From Chryseobacterium tructae (GTDB taxonomy: Bacteria > Bacteroidota > Bacteroidia > Flavobacteriales > Weeksellaceae): a DNA stretch of 64,000 bases. Shown one piece after another: positions 47,467-57,248 of this stretch. The stretch is taken from contig NZ_JAUFQR010000001.1 in NCBI RefSeq assembly GCF_030409875.1, positions 1,302,001-1,366,000 on the forward strand, written 5' to 3'. Numbering within the stretch: position 1 is the first letter of the stretch; each line of letters starts with the position of its first letter. A model generated the notes under the pieces. The model was not told the origin of the DNA. It worked only from the letters and a program-made list of their open reading frames with translations, and did no database searches. The translations under genes and the position numbers were made by a program.

Positions 47467-48345
47467 CTAAGACTGGATATTTTCAGTTATCCTGTATTCG
47501 GAAGGGGAAAGGGAAGTATGTTTTTTGAAAAAACGTCCAAATGCAGACGTGGAATTAAACTGAAGTTCAAAGGCGATTTCTGATATCGTAATATCCGGAT
47601 TTCCCAACATCACATACGCTTCTTTCAACAGGGTTTCATCAATGACCTCATGAGGAGTCTTTCCACTGGCTTTTTTAATGATTTCAATAAGATATTTATT
47701 AGAGACACAAAGCTGATCAGCATAGAATTGAACGGTTCTGTGCTGCCTGATGTTTTCCCGAATCAGTTGGCTGAATTTAAGGTAAAGATCTTTTTTTCCT
47801 TCTTCCTTATCAGGATTGACTGAATGTTTTGTTTCAATAATTTCAGCTGTTTCCAGCAAAAGATTAAAAATGATGGTGCGTACAATTTCCTCAGTAAATT
47901 TTCCCTGTTTTCTGGATTTCTTTTTTAGATAATCCAGAAGGTTTTGCAGTACCGTAGAGTTTTTGGGAGTCGTTTTTACAATACTGTAGGAACCTTTGGA
48001 AAACAAATTCATTTTTTCAATGATAAAAGGATTCGAAATATTTTTGATCAGAAAGTTTTTGTCAAAGAATAGAAGTTTCATCTTAAAATCCTGACTGGTC
48101 TTCATGAATTTTACAATTGTAGACGGCGCCGCAACCAAAATACTATGAGTATCTGCCTTATACTGATGATGATCTATTTCAACACTTACTTCTCCAGACG
48201 TGCAGATACAGAGCGCATAATAATCCATTCTGAAAGGAACTTTCGGAAATTCAAAAATGGGCTTTCCGGAGGAAATATAGTAGGACTGGCGGCAGTCTAT
48301 ATTGTAAAAAGACAAAGTGTCATGTAAGTTTTCGTAGGTTACCAT
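47467..48345 (-). CDS. AraC-family transcriptional regulator
   Basis: The 292-residue protein has an N-terminal cupin-like region (YYALCICTSGEVSVEIDHHQYKA) and a C-terminal AraC DNA-binding domain (VQFYADQLCVSNKYLIEIIKKASGKTP and ISEIAFELQFNSTSAFGRFFKKHTSLSPSEYR). It lies directly upstream of the oleate hydratase on the same strand and divergent from an MFS gene, so either may be its target. Confidence 0.9.
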   Translation of the reverse strand: MVTYENLHDTLSFYNIDCRQSYYISSGKPIFEFPKVPFRMDYYALCICTSGEVSVEIDHHQYKADTHSILVAAPSTIVKFMKTSQDFKMKLLFFDKNFLIKNISNPFIIEKMNLFSKGSYSIVKTTPKNSTVLQNLLDYLKKKSRKQGKFTEEIVRTIIFNLLLETAEIIETKHSVNPDKEEGKKDLYLKFSQLIRENIRQHRTVQFYADQLCVSNKYLIEIIKKASGKTPHEVIDETLLKEAYVMLGNPDITISEIAFELQFNSTSAFGRFFKKHTSLSPSEYRITENIQS

Positions 48346-48514
48346 TCTTACGTGTTGGTTGAAATTTATATGTGTTTTTATTGAATTTTAGGATAAAATC
48401 CTACTGTTAATGCAATTTACGAATTTTATAAATGTTTTTACGCTTTATATATCCAAAATATTCGTTTTAATCGGGATACAGCTGATCGATTATTTTTATT
48501 GATATTATTTATAA

Positions 48515-48538
48515 AAAAGCCTTAAAATAGAGGCTTTT
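48515..48538. promoter_or_regulatory. Hairpin-forming repeat in the araC-MFS intergenic region
   Basis: AAAAGCCT (48515-48522) and AGGCTTTT (48531-48538) are perfect inverted arms, 15 bases upstream of the MFS -7 element. An operator or a small hairpin are both possible. Confidence 0.4.
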
Positions 48539-48553
48539 ACACCCATTTTTGCC

Positions 48554-48561
48554 TAACTTTG
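48554..48561 (+). promoter_or_regulatory. -7 promoter element TAACTTTG for the MFS gene
   Basis: It matches TAnnTTTG. It overlaps the TTG at 48559, which therefore cannot be the start, and supports the GTG at 48592, 30 bases downstream. Confidence 0.75.
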
Positions 48562-48591
48562 CATTTTCAAATTTTTCCCCAAAATATTATT

Positions 48592-49842
48592 GTGAAACTA
48601 ATCAACATTTATACGAGTTCTTTCAAAGGACTCTCGCAGGAGAGTTGGATGCTGGCGTTGGTAATGCTCATCAACAGAGCCGGTTCTATGGTACTTCCTT
48701 TTTTGGGAGTGTATATGACCAATCATTTACATTTTAGCATTGAAAATTCAGGAATTGTCCTAAGCTTTTTTGGGATAGGATCAGTTATTGGATCTTGGCT
48801 TGGAGGGATGATTACTGATAAGATCGGCGAATATAGGGTGCAAAGCTTGAGTTTATTGCTTAGTGTTCCTTTGTTTTGTTTAATTCCACTTTTTACAACA
48901 GAGGCAGGCTTGGCTGGGATTATTTTGGCTCAGAGTATTGTAAGTGAAACATTCCGCCCAGCCAATTCAGTGGCTATTACAAAATACGCTAAACCGGAAA
49001 ATATTACGAGAGCTTTTTCCCTGAACAGAATGGCTGTGAACCTTGGGTTTTCTATCGGGCCTGCATTGGGAGGTATCTTATCTGCTATTTCCTATGAATT
49101 TTTGTTTTACAGTAATGCTTTAGCTGCTTTCTTGGCAGGCTTAATGTATATCTGGTTTTTTAAAGGGCGTGCAAAACTGGCCAAACAGGAAGCCAAAAAA
49201 GTAAAAGAGGTAATTGTTATCAAAAAGGAAAACTCGCCTTATCGGGATACTAAGTTTTTAATTTTCTGTTTTCTGTGTATGCTGTTCTCGATTTGCTTTT
49301 TCCAGCTTTTCAGTACACTCACCATCTTCTATAAGGATACCGCTCAGCTGAGTCAACAGAATATAGGGTATATTTTAGGATACAGTGGTTTTTTGATCGT
49401 TCTTCTTGAAATGGGCTTTGTACAGCTTTCAGAGAAATATTTTACATTGGCTTTTACCATGTTGATTGGTACATTCATCTGTGGATTTTCATATGCAATG
49501 CTAGCCTTTGATTACAGTATGATTACCTTATTGGTATCTATGACATTGCTTTGTGTTGGAGAAATCTGGACACTTCCGTTTATGTCAACTATTACTGCAC
49601 TTCGTTCAGGCGAGAACAATAAAGGTGCTTATATGGGACTGAACGGAATTTCTTTTTCCATAGCATTTATTATTACTCCTTATATAGGAACAATGATTGC
49701 TGATAATTTGGGCTTTAATATTTTATGGATTGGAACAGGTGTGTTGGCAACAGGAATTGCCATTGCATTTTACTTTGTTATTCCCTGGATGCTTAAAGGA
49801 AAGAATCAAAAAGAAGAAGACCTTGTTTTGAAAGAGAGTTAA
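48592..49842 (+). CDS. Major facilitator superfamily transporter
   Basis: Start GTG 48592 (VKLINIYTSSFKGLSQESWML) gives 416 residues with twelve predicted membrane segments and the loop 2-3 motif GGMITDKIGEYRVQ (MFS signature A). The substrate cannot be assigned; drug or metabolite export is common for this type. It is divergent from the AraC-family gene and converges with the reductase at 49917, with a hairpin between. Confidence 0.9.
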   Translation: MKLINIYTSSFKGLSQESWMLALVMLINRAGSMVLPFLGVYMTNHLHFSIENSGIVLSFFGIGSVIGSWLGGMITDKIGEYRVQSLSLLLSVPLFCLIPLFTTEAGLAGIILAQSIVSETFRPANSVAITKYAKPENITRAFSLNRMAVNLGFSIGPALGGILSAISYEFLFYSNALAAFLAGLMYIWFFKGRAKLAKQEAKKVKEVIVIKKENSPYRDTKFLIFCFLCMLFSICFFQLFSTLTIFYKDTAQLSQQNIGYILGYSGFLIVLLEMGFVQLSEKYFTLAFTMLIGTFICGFSYAMLAFDYSMITLLVSMTLLCVGEIWTLPFMSTITALRSGENNKGAYMGLNGISFSIAFIITPYIGTMIADNLGFNILWIGTGVLATGIAIAFYFVIPWMLKGKNQKEEDLVLKES

Positions 49843-49856
49843 TTTAAAAAAATAAC

Positions 49857-49899
49857 AAAGCCCTGATTAAATATTATTTAATCAGGGCTTATTTTTTTA
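49857..49899. terminator. Bidirectional hairpin terminator
   Basis: AAGCCCTGATTAAATA and its complement TATTTAATCAGGGCTT form a near-perfect stem followed by an A/T run on both sides, between the convergent MFS and reductase genes. Confidence 0.85.
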
Positions 49900-49916
49900 G
49901 CTAGAAAAGCTATGAT

Positions 49917-50878
49917 TTATTTAGATTTAATAGAATTGATGATCATATTGGCATGAATCCTGGAATTTTCGATAAACCAAAGATGAGTATCCTTTCCTCC
50001 ACAGACAACGCCTGCAAGATAAAGATCCGGAATATTTGTTTCCATTGTCTTAAGATTGTAGTGTGGATTTAAGCAGTCACCATTGAGCTCAATTCCGGAG
50101 TTCCTCAGAAATTCAAAGTCGGGTAGGTAACCTGTCATGGCCAGCACAAATCGTTTTCAATCTCATGTGTTTTGTTATTTTCATCTTTAAAAATCACGGA
50201 ATTTTCTCGTACTTCCATCATTTCTGCATTAAAGTAAGCTTTAATACTTCCTTCTGCAATTCGGTTCTCAATATCTGGTTTTACCCAATATTTTACACTT
50301 TTTGAAATCTCGGAATGACGAACGATCATTGTTACTTCGGCTCCTTTTCTATAGGTTTCAAGAGCTGCATCCACCGCAGAATTGCTTGATCCCACTACTA
50401 CCACTTTCTGTTTTGCATAAGGATAAGGTTCTGTATAATAATGCTTAACCTTTGGAAGCTCTTCACCAGGAATATTCATAAGATTAGGAATATCGTAGAA
50501 CCCAGTAGCAATCACTACATTTTTAGCTTTATATTTTCCTTTGGTTGTTTCAATATCAAATACATCAAGTGTTTTGGACACCTTCAGCACTTTTTCATAA
50601 AGATGAATGTTCAGATTCTTTTGTCGGGCAATTCCCTGGTAATATTCCAATGCATCCTGCCTTCCGGGTTTAGGGGCAGTGGAAATAAAGGGGACACCAT
50701 CAATTTCTAATTTTTCAGCGGTTGAAAAGAATCGCATATATAAAGGATAATGGTACAGTGAGTTGACAATGGTTCCTTTTTCTATAATTAAATGAGTCAA
50801 GTTATTTTTCTGAGCTTCAATGGCACAGTTGATACCAATAGGGCCTGCTCCGATAATGAGAATATCCAAAATTTCCAT
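49917..50878 (-). CDS. YpdA-like FAD/NAD(P) disulfide reductase (one apparent frameshift near 50148)
   Basis: The protein starts LDILIIGAGPIGINCAIEA (FAD motif) and has a second dinucleotide motif VVVVGSSNSAVDAALE. This is the YpdA architecture, a putative bacillithiol disulfide reductase without the redox CxxC pair. The break after EIEND is repaired by one T near 50148, giving DFVLAMTGYLPDF and 320 residues. The C-terminus NIPDLYLAGVVCGG is typical. The start codon is only 4 bases from a TACCTTTG promoter element. I treat the break as a sequence error. Confidence 0.88.
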
Positions 50879-50882
50879 ATCT

Positions 50883-50890
50883 CAAAGGTA
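50883..50890 (-). promoter_or_regulatory. -7 promoter element TACCTTTG, leaderless start
   Basis: It matches TAnnTTTG on the minus strand, 4 bases before the reductase ATG, so transcription should start at or near the start codon. Confidence 0.7.
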
Positions 50891-51085
50891 CAATCTAATT
50901 GGTAAAAAACTTTCATTGAAACCAAGAATATTACTGATAAACAAAGAACAGTGAATGAAAATGTCACCAACAAAACAAGTAGTTCTAAACCCCGAATCTT
51001 GAACCACGTAACTATACTCAATTACTTTTCAAACCTCTATTGGCATCAGTTTTGGTGTTTTTATACTCACTTAAAAATAGAAGAT

Positions 51086-51730
51086 ATGAAAAAACTACTT
51101 GCTTCAATGGTTGTGCTAAGTTTGGTGGTCGCTTGTAAGAAAGAGGCTGGTAAACCGGTTCCCAGTGAGATTGATACGATCACTCGTGTAAAGCCACAGG
51201 ATAGCGCAACAATTGCTAAAGAAAAAATTAAGAAAGAAGGAGATCTTAAAAAGGTAAATGATGAGGTTTTACAGGCTTTAAAAGCGAAAGATTATAAAAC
51301 TTTTGCTGCATTTATTCATCCTGAAAAAGGAATTAGTTTTTCCATGTATGCTTTCGTAGATCCGAAAGCGGACAAGCATTTTTCTAAAGAAGAATTTGAA
51401 AAATATCAACCTACCAAAACACTTTTTACCTGGGGAGCTCATGATGGTTCCGGAGATCCGTATAAAACAACAATCAATGATTATCTTGGAAAGTGGGTTT
51501 TCGGTGCTGATTTTACGACTTCTCAGTACTCTCTGAATAAATTTATAGCAGGTGGAAATTCACTAAATAATCTTGAAAAAATCTATCCTAAGAAAGACTT
51601 TACGGAAAACTATATCAAAGGAACGGAAAAGAATGGTGAAATGGATTGGAAAACACTTCGTTTGGTATTTGAAGAATTTCAAGGGAAATACTATCTGATT
51701 GCCGTGGTGAATGACCAATGGACAATATAA
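51086..51730 (+). CDS. Lipoprotein of unknown function
   Basis: ATG 51086 begins MKKLLASMVVLSLVVAC, a lipoprotein signal with lipobox V-V-A-C, followed by a charged linker. 214 residues. The rest has YKTFAAFIHPEKGISFSMYAF and a C-terminal FEEFQGKYYLIAVVNDQWTI, reminiscent of small periplasmic NTF2-like or DUF-type folds, but I cannot name the family. The frame extends upstream to 50951 only as an open frame without a signal. Confidence 0.75.
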   Translation: MKKLLASMVVLSLVVACKKEAGKPVPSEIDTITRVKPQDSATIAKEKIKKEGDLKKVNDEVLQALKAKDYKTFAAFIHPEKGISFSMYAFVDPKADKHFSKEEFEKYQPTKTLFTWGAHDGSGDPYKTTINDYLGKWVFGADFTTSQYSLNKFIAGGNSLNNLEKIYPKKDFTENYIKGTEKNGEMDWKTLRLVFEEFQGKYYLIAVVNDQWTI

Positions 51731-51815
51731 AAGCTGGAAGCTGGAAGTTTTTTTAGTTATAAAATAGATCTTGTCATTTCATAATTTCCTACCTCCAGCT
51801 TCCAGTCTCTTTTCT
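51731..51815. repeat. GGAAGCTGGAAG inverted-repeat element, copy 3
   Basis: AAAAGCTGGAAGCTGGAAGTTT at the left and CTCCAGCTTCCAGTCTCTTT at the right are imperfect inverted copies around about 35 bases, between convergent genes. The words are shared with 11806-11929 and 26121-26542. It can form a hairpin with a T run, so it may double as a terminator. Confidence 0.7.
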
Positions 51816-53108
51816 TTATAAAATTCCAACCAGTTGTTGGGTTAGATTCTTTCTGGAAAATTGTTCAATTTGTTGAGTATTTTCAGAAATATTTCCGTTT
51901 TTCCAAAGTTCAAATTTCTCAAGAATGAATTTTTTAACGGTTTCAGAATCATTATAGCTGAAATGTTTTCCTGCATGAGTTTCTTCCAGAATTTTAGCAA
52001 CATCTGCCTGATCCGGGCCAAATGAAAGGATCTGTTTTCCGGATGCCAAGTATTCAAATATTTTTCCAGGGATAATTCCTTTTGAAGATTCATTGGGGAA
52101 GTTGGTAATCAACAGCATTTCTGAAGTCTGCATTTCTTCCACCGCTTTGCCGTGTGGAAGATACCCCAGATTCAGGATATGATTTTTCAGGCTTGAACTT
52201 TCTATAGATTGAAGAATTTTATCATCAATTCGTCCCACAAATTTTAAGCTGAAATATTGGGCAAATTCTGTGTTCTCCGTTACCAATTCATCCAATGCTT
52301 TCCAAAGATTATCAGGATTTCTAAGCTGTTCCAGAACTCCAATATAACTTAGAACAAAGGCTTTATTAGGGATGCTTTGCTCTTTTGCTTTTTCACTTGA
52401 ATCACTTTCGTCAAAACCATTTGTAATACAAATAGCATTCGCTCCGGCTTTTCTGAAGTTTTCAGCATCTGTATAACTTGTTGCCAGGGTGATATCTGCA
52501 TTTTTGAAAACAGCACTTTCCAGCTGGCGGTGCTTTTTATCTGAACTTTTGGTGAGCTTCAGATGTGTATAGTATGAAATTTCTGTCCATGGATCGCGGA
52601 AGTCTGCAATCCATTTAAGATCGGGTAACTTCTCTTTTAAGCCTAATCCAATCAGGTGAAGGGAGTGGGGTGGACCTGAAGTTACAATAGTATCAATCTT
52701 ATTTTCTTTCAGGTATTTTTCCAAAAACTGAATAGAAGGTTTTACCCAGAAAACTCGGGCATCAGGAATAAAAAAATTTCCTCTTACCCATATAGATAGC
52801 TTAGATTTCCAGCTTTGATTTTTTCCTACATCAAATTGGCCGGCTTTGAATTTCTTATTGCTTTTATTAAGCTTTTCAGCCAGTTGATAAGGTTCCCAGA
52901 TCTTTGTTCTTACGATTTCAATATCTTCCGGAACATCTTTCATCAGGGTTTCATCTACCAATGGATAACTTGGATTTTCTGGAGTATAGATAACAGGTTT
53001 CCATCCAAAATCAGGAAGATATTTAGCAAACTTCAGCCATCTTTGAACACCAGGACCTCCCGCAGGAGGCCAGTAATAGGTGATAATTAATATTTTCTTT
53101 TGTTCCAT
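51816..53108 (-). CDS. Glycosyltransferase family 4 protein
   Basis: The 430-residue protein begins with the GT-B opening KILIITYYWPPAGGPGVQRW and contains the C-terminal sugar-nucleotide site GIIPGKIFEYLASGK with the ExxxxxxE-type pattern. It would transfer a sugar from a nucleotide donor in the cytoplasm, probably for surface polysaccharide or glycolipid. It is the last gene of the long minus-strand run, downstream of the YfhO gene. Confidence 0.88.
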   Translation of the reverse strand: MEQKKILIITYYWPPAGGPGVQRWLKFAKYLPDFGWKPVIYTPENPSYPLVDETLMKDVPEDIEIVRTKIWEPYQLAEKLNKSNKKFKAGQFDVGKNQSWKSKLSIWVRGNFFIPDARVFWVKPSIQFLEKYLKENKIDTIVTSGPPHSLHLIGLGLKEKLPDLKWIADFRDPWTEISYYTHLKLTKSSDKKHRQLESAVFKNADITLATSYTDAENFRKAGANAICITNGFDESDSSEKAKEQSIPNKAFVLSYIGVLEQLRNPDNLWKALDELVTENTEFAQYFSLKFVGRIDDKILQSIESSSLKNHILNLGYLPHGKAVEEMQTSEMLLITNFPNESSKGIIPGKIFEYLASGKQILSFGPDQADVAKILEETHAGKHFSYNDSETVKKFILEKFELWKNGNISENTQQIEQFSRKNLTQQLVGIL

Positions 53109-53130
53109 TTTTTTGTAGTCTGTCCTTCAT

Positions 53131-53198
53131 TTGTCATTCTGAACGAAGCGTAGCGTAGTGAAGAATCTCATTCTAGCTCTTCATTCAGAATGACAAAG
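53131..53198. repeat. Inverted repeat TTTGTCATTCTGAA ... TTCAGAATGACAAA
   Basis: The outer 14-base arms are perfectly complementary. Between them is GAACGAAGCGTAGCGTAGTGAAGAATCTC-type sequence, which I know from memory as a common dispersed repeat in Bacteroidota. It lies in the gap between the glycosyltransferase and YfhO genes. Confidence 0.65.
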
Positions 53199-53211
53199 CA
53201 CAAAGTTTAAA

Positions 53212-55751
53212 TTAGGCTTTCTGTTCCACTAAAATTTCTTTTTTCTTATTCTTATTCATCCAGAAAATTCCAAAGGCAGCCAATGCAATAAATAATCCGA
53301 AGCTTAATAGAGAAATCCATTTTCCTTTTTCAATTACTTCCGGCTCAAATACCATTCTGATATGGTGGCTTCCTGCAGGAACATGCACTGCACGAAGTAA
53401 ATAATCTGCTTTGATATAAGGAACTTCTTTTTCGTCCACAAGAACTTTCCATCCGTGAGGGTAGTACACTTCAGAGAAAACTGCTAATTGAGGAGTCTTC
53501 GACTGAGATTTGAACTCTAGCTCGTTAGGCTGGTATTTCGTTAAATTGATGAATGCCGTAGAATCTGCCTGAACAGGTTTGTTGCTGAAATAAGTCTTGT
53601 CAGAAGAGGCAATAACAGCTGTTTTCTTATTGTCGATTTCTCCGATAGATTTAATTTCTTCGTTTGGAGTATCTACGAATTTAAGATCACTTACAAACCA
53701 TGCATTTCCATTGGCTTTAGGATTGGGAACAACCTGAGGCTGATCCGGACCTCCAAAAACCATATATTTTGCATTCAGTAAATTAAGTATTTTAGGTGTT
53801 TTTACGCTGTCGATACTATTGATATAAGCATTCAATACGTCATCATATCTTCTCAGTTTTACGGCATGGTATCCACCGATAGAAGCCTTGAAGTAAGACG
53901 TATTGGTTTCACTGGTTACCCCCAATGTTTGGTTGTAAATTCTGTAGTGAGCTTTATCTTTATCAGCAATTGTTTCTAAGGTTTTATTGATATTTACTGT
54001 AGATAAAATGGATTCAAGATTTGGATTCCCCTGTACCTTTTCAGCTAATAAATCTGAACTTTCCGTCTGGAACGGATTTTCAGCAAAGATTTTGTCTACA
54101 TAGTTTTCGTCATTTAGATAACGCTTGTTGACAGTCCATAGATCAAATAAACTTACGACCCCAATAACAACTAATGCAATATTGGAATTCAATTTTTTCT
54201 TTAGGGTAAGGAATAAAGCGGCAGCAGTAATTGCAACATAGATGAATGCCTTTATAGCATCTATTTTAAATAGTTTATATCTTTCATCTACCAGATAATC
54301 AAGAAGAAAAGGAGGGAAGTACGTTTTTTCACCTGCTGTCGAAAATCCTAGCAATGATTTACCAAAGACTAAAAGAATTAATAAGAGTCCTAATGTTCCA
54401 CCACTTACATACGTCAGAATCTTTTGTTTGTATTCTTCTGTTAGTTTTTCGTCAGTGAAGAATCTGTATAATCCTAAAATAGCGATTAAAGGAAATAACA
54501 ATTCTACTACGACAAGAATGGAAGATGGAGCTCTGAATTTATTGTAAAACGGAACATAATCAATAAAGAAATCGGATAATGGCATAAAGTTGCTTCCCCA
54601 AGCTAATAAAATAGTTAGGATAGAAGCACCCAAAATCCAATAACGGTATTTTTTCCATGCAAAGAAGAATCCTAATACAGCAAGGAAACATACAATTGCT
54701 CCCTGGTAAGCAGGGCCTGAAGTTCCTGGCTGATCTCCCCAGTAGGTCATTCCACTGAATCCTTTGAAATTCTGTCCATTTCAGCTTGTGAGCCTACATT
54801 TTCCTGAACGAGTTCCTGTACTTTACTCATCATTTCCTTGGCTTCCGGTTCCTGGCTTCCACCCCCCATTAATCTTGGGATGAAAAGGTTTAAAGTTTCC
54901 AGTTGTCCATAGCTCCACATCAGCATACTTTCTTTATCCATTCCGGATTTTCCTGAAGTATGGCTGTCATTGGTTAAGATTTGCTTTCCACGAACAGTTT
55001 CCTTTACATATTCGGAATTGGCCATGATTCTTTGAGAATTCATTCCAACCCCAATAATACAAGATGCAGCAATGATTCCTGAAGAAATAAGGAAATGTTT
55101 CATTGGAGTCTTTTTCTGGATTGCTCTGATCAATTCAGACAGGAAAAGGAATCCTAGCGCAATAAACAGATAATAAGTCATCTGCGGGTGGTTCGCTGCA
55201 ATCTGAAGCCCCATAAAAAGGGTAGTGACAATGAATCCCCAAATGTATTGTTTTCGGATGTAAACCAGTAGTATTCCGGCTAAAAGAGGTGCAAAATATT
55301 CAATGGTATTTACTTTTCCATTGTGTCCTGCAGCAATAATGATATAGAAATAGGTAGAAAGCCCGAAGAAGGTTGCTCCTAATAGAGCATATTTCCAGTT
55401 TCTAACGACTACCATTCCCAAAAGGAAAAAACCTGCAAAAAGCAGGAACAGATAATTGACCGGTCTTGGCAGAAAATTCAGGTTGCTGTCGATTTTTTTG
55501 ATGATGTCGCCTTTAAACTGGCTCCCCATCTGATAAGTCGGCATTCCCCCAAACATGGAGTCACTCCAATAGGTTTCATTTCCTGTGTTAGCTCTATAGT
55601 CTAGAAGTTCTTTAGCTCCTCCTCTGTACTGTACAATATCATGCTGGAAAAGCTGTTTTCCTGAAAATACAGGAGTGGAATATAAAAATGCTAAAACTAT
55701 AAATACTACTAATGAAGCTGCAATATAAATTAAGTTTTTATTTTTTGCCAT
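53212..55751 (-). CDS. YfhO-family large membrane protein (one apparent frameshift near 54761)
   Basis: The N-terminal part has about ten membrane segments (LIYIAASLVVFIVLAFLY, VNYLFLLFAGFFLLGMVVV and others) and the second part continues with more (AIVCFLAVLGFFFAWKKY), then a soluble domain rich in beta strands and a final membrane segment (LLSFGLFIALAAFGIFW). One G near 54761 restores SKGFSGMTYWGDQPG and gives 846 residues, usual for YfhO. YfhO proteins are GT-C-like and linked to glycosylation of envelope polymers; the substrate is unknown. The glycosyltransferase downstream fits. I treat the break as a sequence error. Confidence 0.85.
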
Positions 55752-55783
55752 GCTGGTTATTATCTTTTATTTCTTGATTTTTT

Positions 55784-56014
55784 TTACCTTTTCTCATTCT
55801 TCTCTTTTACCTCTTCATAGTCTACGGTTTCCGCATCCCATTTAAGATTTTTATTATTCTTATTTGAGTCGTGTATATCCTGCTGCTTATTTGTCTGTTG
55901 ATTGTTATTGTTGAAACGATAACTATAAAATGTCTTAAAGAAAATTCTTTTTAGAATATTCCAGACAAAGAAAATAATAATTGCAGAGAGTACTAACTCA
56001 AGAATATACTTCAT
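55784..56014 (-). CDS. Small single-TM hypothetical protein
   Basis: The 76-residue protein has one N-terminal membrane helix (YILELVLSAIIIFFVWNIL) and an Asn/Lys/Gln-rich charged tail. I recognise no family. It lies 11 bases after the OMP-like gene and 32 bases before the YfhO gene, so it is probably in the same operon and may be an accessory of either. Confidence 0.6.
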   Translation of the reverse strand: MKYILELVLSAIIIFFVWNILKRIFFKTFYSYRFNNNNQQTNKQQDIHDSNKNNKNLKWDAETVDYEEVKEKNEKR

Positions 56015-56025
56015 AATTTTATTTT

Positions 56026-57210
56026 TTAAAATAGCTTATATGATAAGGATATGTTAAACCCATTCATATTTAGTTTTTCAGGTTGCCCATAATATTGGGA
56101 AGAAAAATAAGGAACAGATCCCCATTTCACTTCAACTCCGAACTTGTCATAATTATACCCTGCAGCAAATGTTGGGGCAACTCTTCCGCTCGCTGATGTA
56201 GAAACATTATCTACATTGTATACATCATTGTTTAAAATCAATTCAAAAGATAAAAGTCCTGCTAGATAAATTTTTGATTTCTGACCTAAAAACATATTAT
56301 ACTTAAATCCTAATGGTAGCTGTAGCGCAGAGTATTTTATTTCATAATTCCTTCTGTTGTAATCATTCACTTTAAAATTTACTGTTTGAAAAGCAGGTTC
56401 CGAAATGATCGCCCATTTTCCTTTATTAAAGTCTAAAACATACTCAAGTTCTACCCCAAAACGATAAAGAAGACTATTCTTTTTATATTCTCCTATACCG
56501 TTATTTCCAATAGGAGGGTTTATGGTGTAATTTGAGAACCCAATTCCAGGTTTTAAGTACACATGAAAATTACTTTTATTCTTATCTCCTGAATCTACAG
56601 TCTCTAAACCATCATAAAGAAGGAACAGTTTCTTTAGTTTACTTTCTGTATATACTAATCTTTCAATATCAGTAGTTGTTATTTTTTCATTATCAGAAAG
56701 CTCTTCCTTCAGCTGATTTTTGTAGGCTTCGTTCTTTTGTATTCTATTGTTTGAATCTAAATATTCCTTGTATTCCAATTGGTGAAAAATATCTTCGTTT
56801 TCTCTTTTGTAGAAAAAGCGAGTAACATCTCCTTCATTATATTTATACAAATTAACTTTTCCTTCAACTAAAGACTTTAATAAGAGAGTTTCTTCATTAT
56901 TTTTTAAAGTTTTCGTTTCAGAAAGGTTCTGTAAGTTGTAAGAAGAGCGGTCTATCATTACTTTTGCCCTTAGATATTTAACATTCCCAACAGAGAATTC
57001 TTTTAAATTTCTGGTTTGTAATTGATTTATTTTGTCATCACTATTAAGCTTGTATTGAATGACACTCGGATTACTGTTCCAGTCATTATTTTTTATTAAA
57101 GCATTTATCTTTTCGCCGTTTTCGTTAATGATGTATCCCTGTTCAAAATTTATCTGACTATATAGTAAAGTAGGGAATAAAAATAAGGCAGCATAAAAAA
57201 GATTTTTCAT
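56026..57210 (-). CDS. Outer-membrane beta-barrel-type protein with N-terminal domain, unknown function
   Basis: The 394-residue protein has a signal peptide (NLFYAALFLFPTLLYSQ), an N-terminal domain with GYIINENGEKINALIKNNDW, then a helical/acidic linker and a C-terminal barrel of alternating strands (LYRFGVELEYVLDF, LPLGFKYNMFLG) ending in a YKLF aromatic. PorT-like barrels look similar, but I cannot name the family. It is part of the minus-strand run with DUF6263 upstream. Confidence 0.75.
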   Translation of the reverse strand: MKNLFYAALFLFPTLLYSQINFEQGYIINENGEKINALIKNNDWNSNPSVIQYKLNSDDKINQLQTRNLKEFSVGNVKYLRAKVMIDRSSYNLQNLSETKTLKNNEETLLLKSLVEGKVNLYKYNEGDVTRFFYKRENEDIFHQLEYKEYLDSNNRIQKNEAYKNQLKEELSDNEKITTTDIERLVYTESKLKKLFLLYDGLETVDSGDKNKSNFHVYLKPGIGFSNYTINPPIGNNGIGEYKKNSLLYRFGVELEYVLDFNKGKWAIISEPAFQTVNFKVNDYNRRNYEIKYSALQLPLGFKYNMFLGQKSKIYLAGLLSFELILNNDVYNVDNVSTSASGRVAPTFAAGYNYDKFGVEVKWGSVPYFSSQYYGQPEKLNMNGFNISLSYKLF

Positions 57211-57248
57211 TATTGGTTATTAGTTTTTTAGTTTTTAGGTTATATCAA

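Noticed and set aside
48559..48591. TTG start for the MFS protein
   Set aside because: It overlaps the TAACTTTG promoter element; the GTG at 48592 gives a normal MFS N-terminus.
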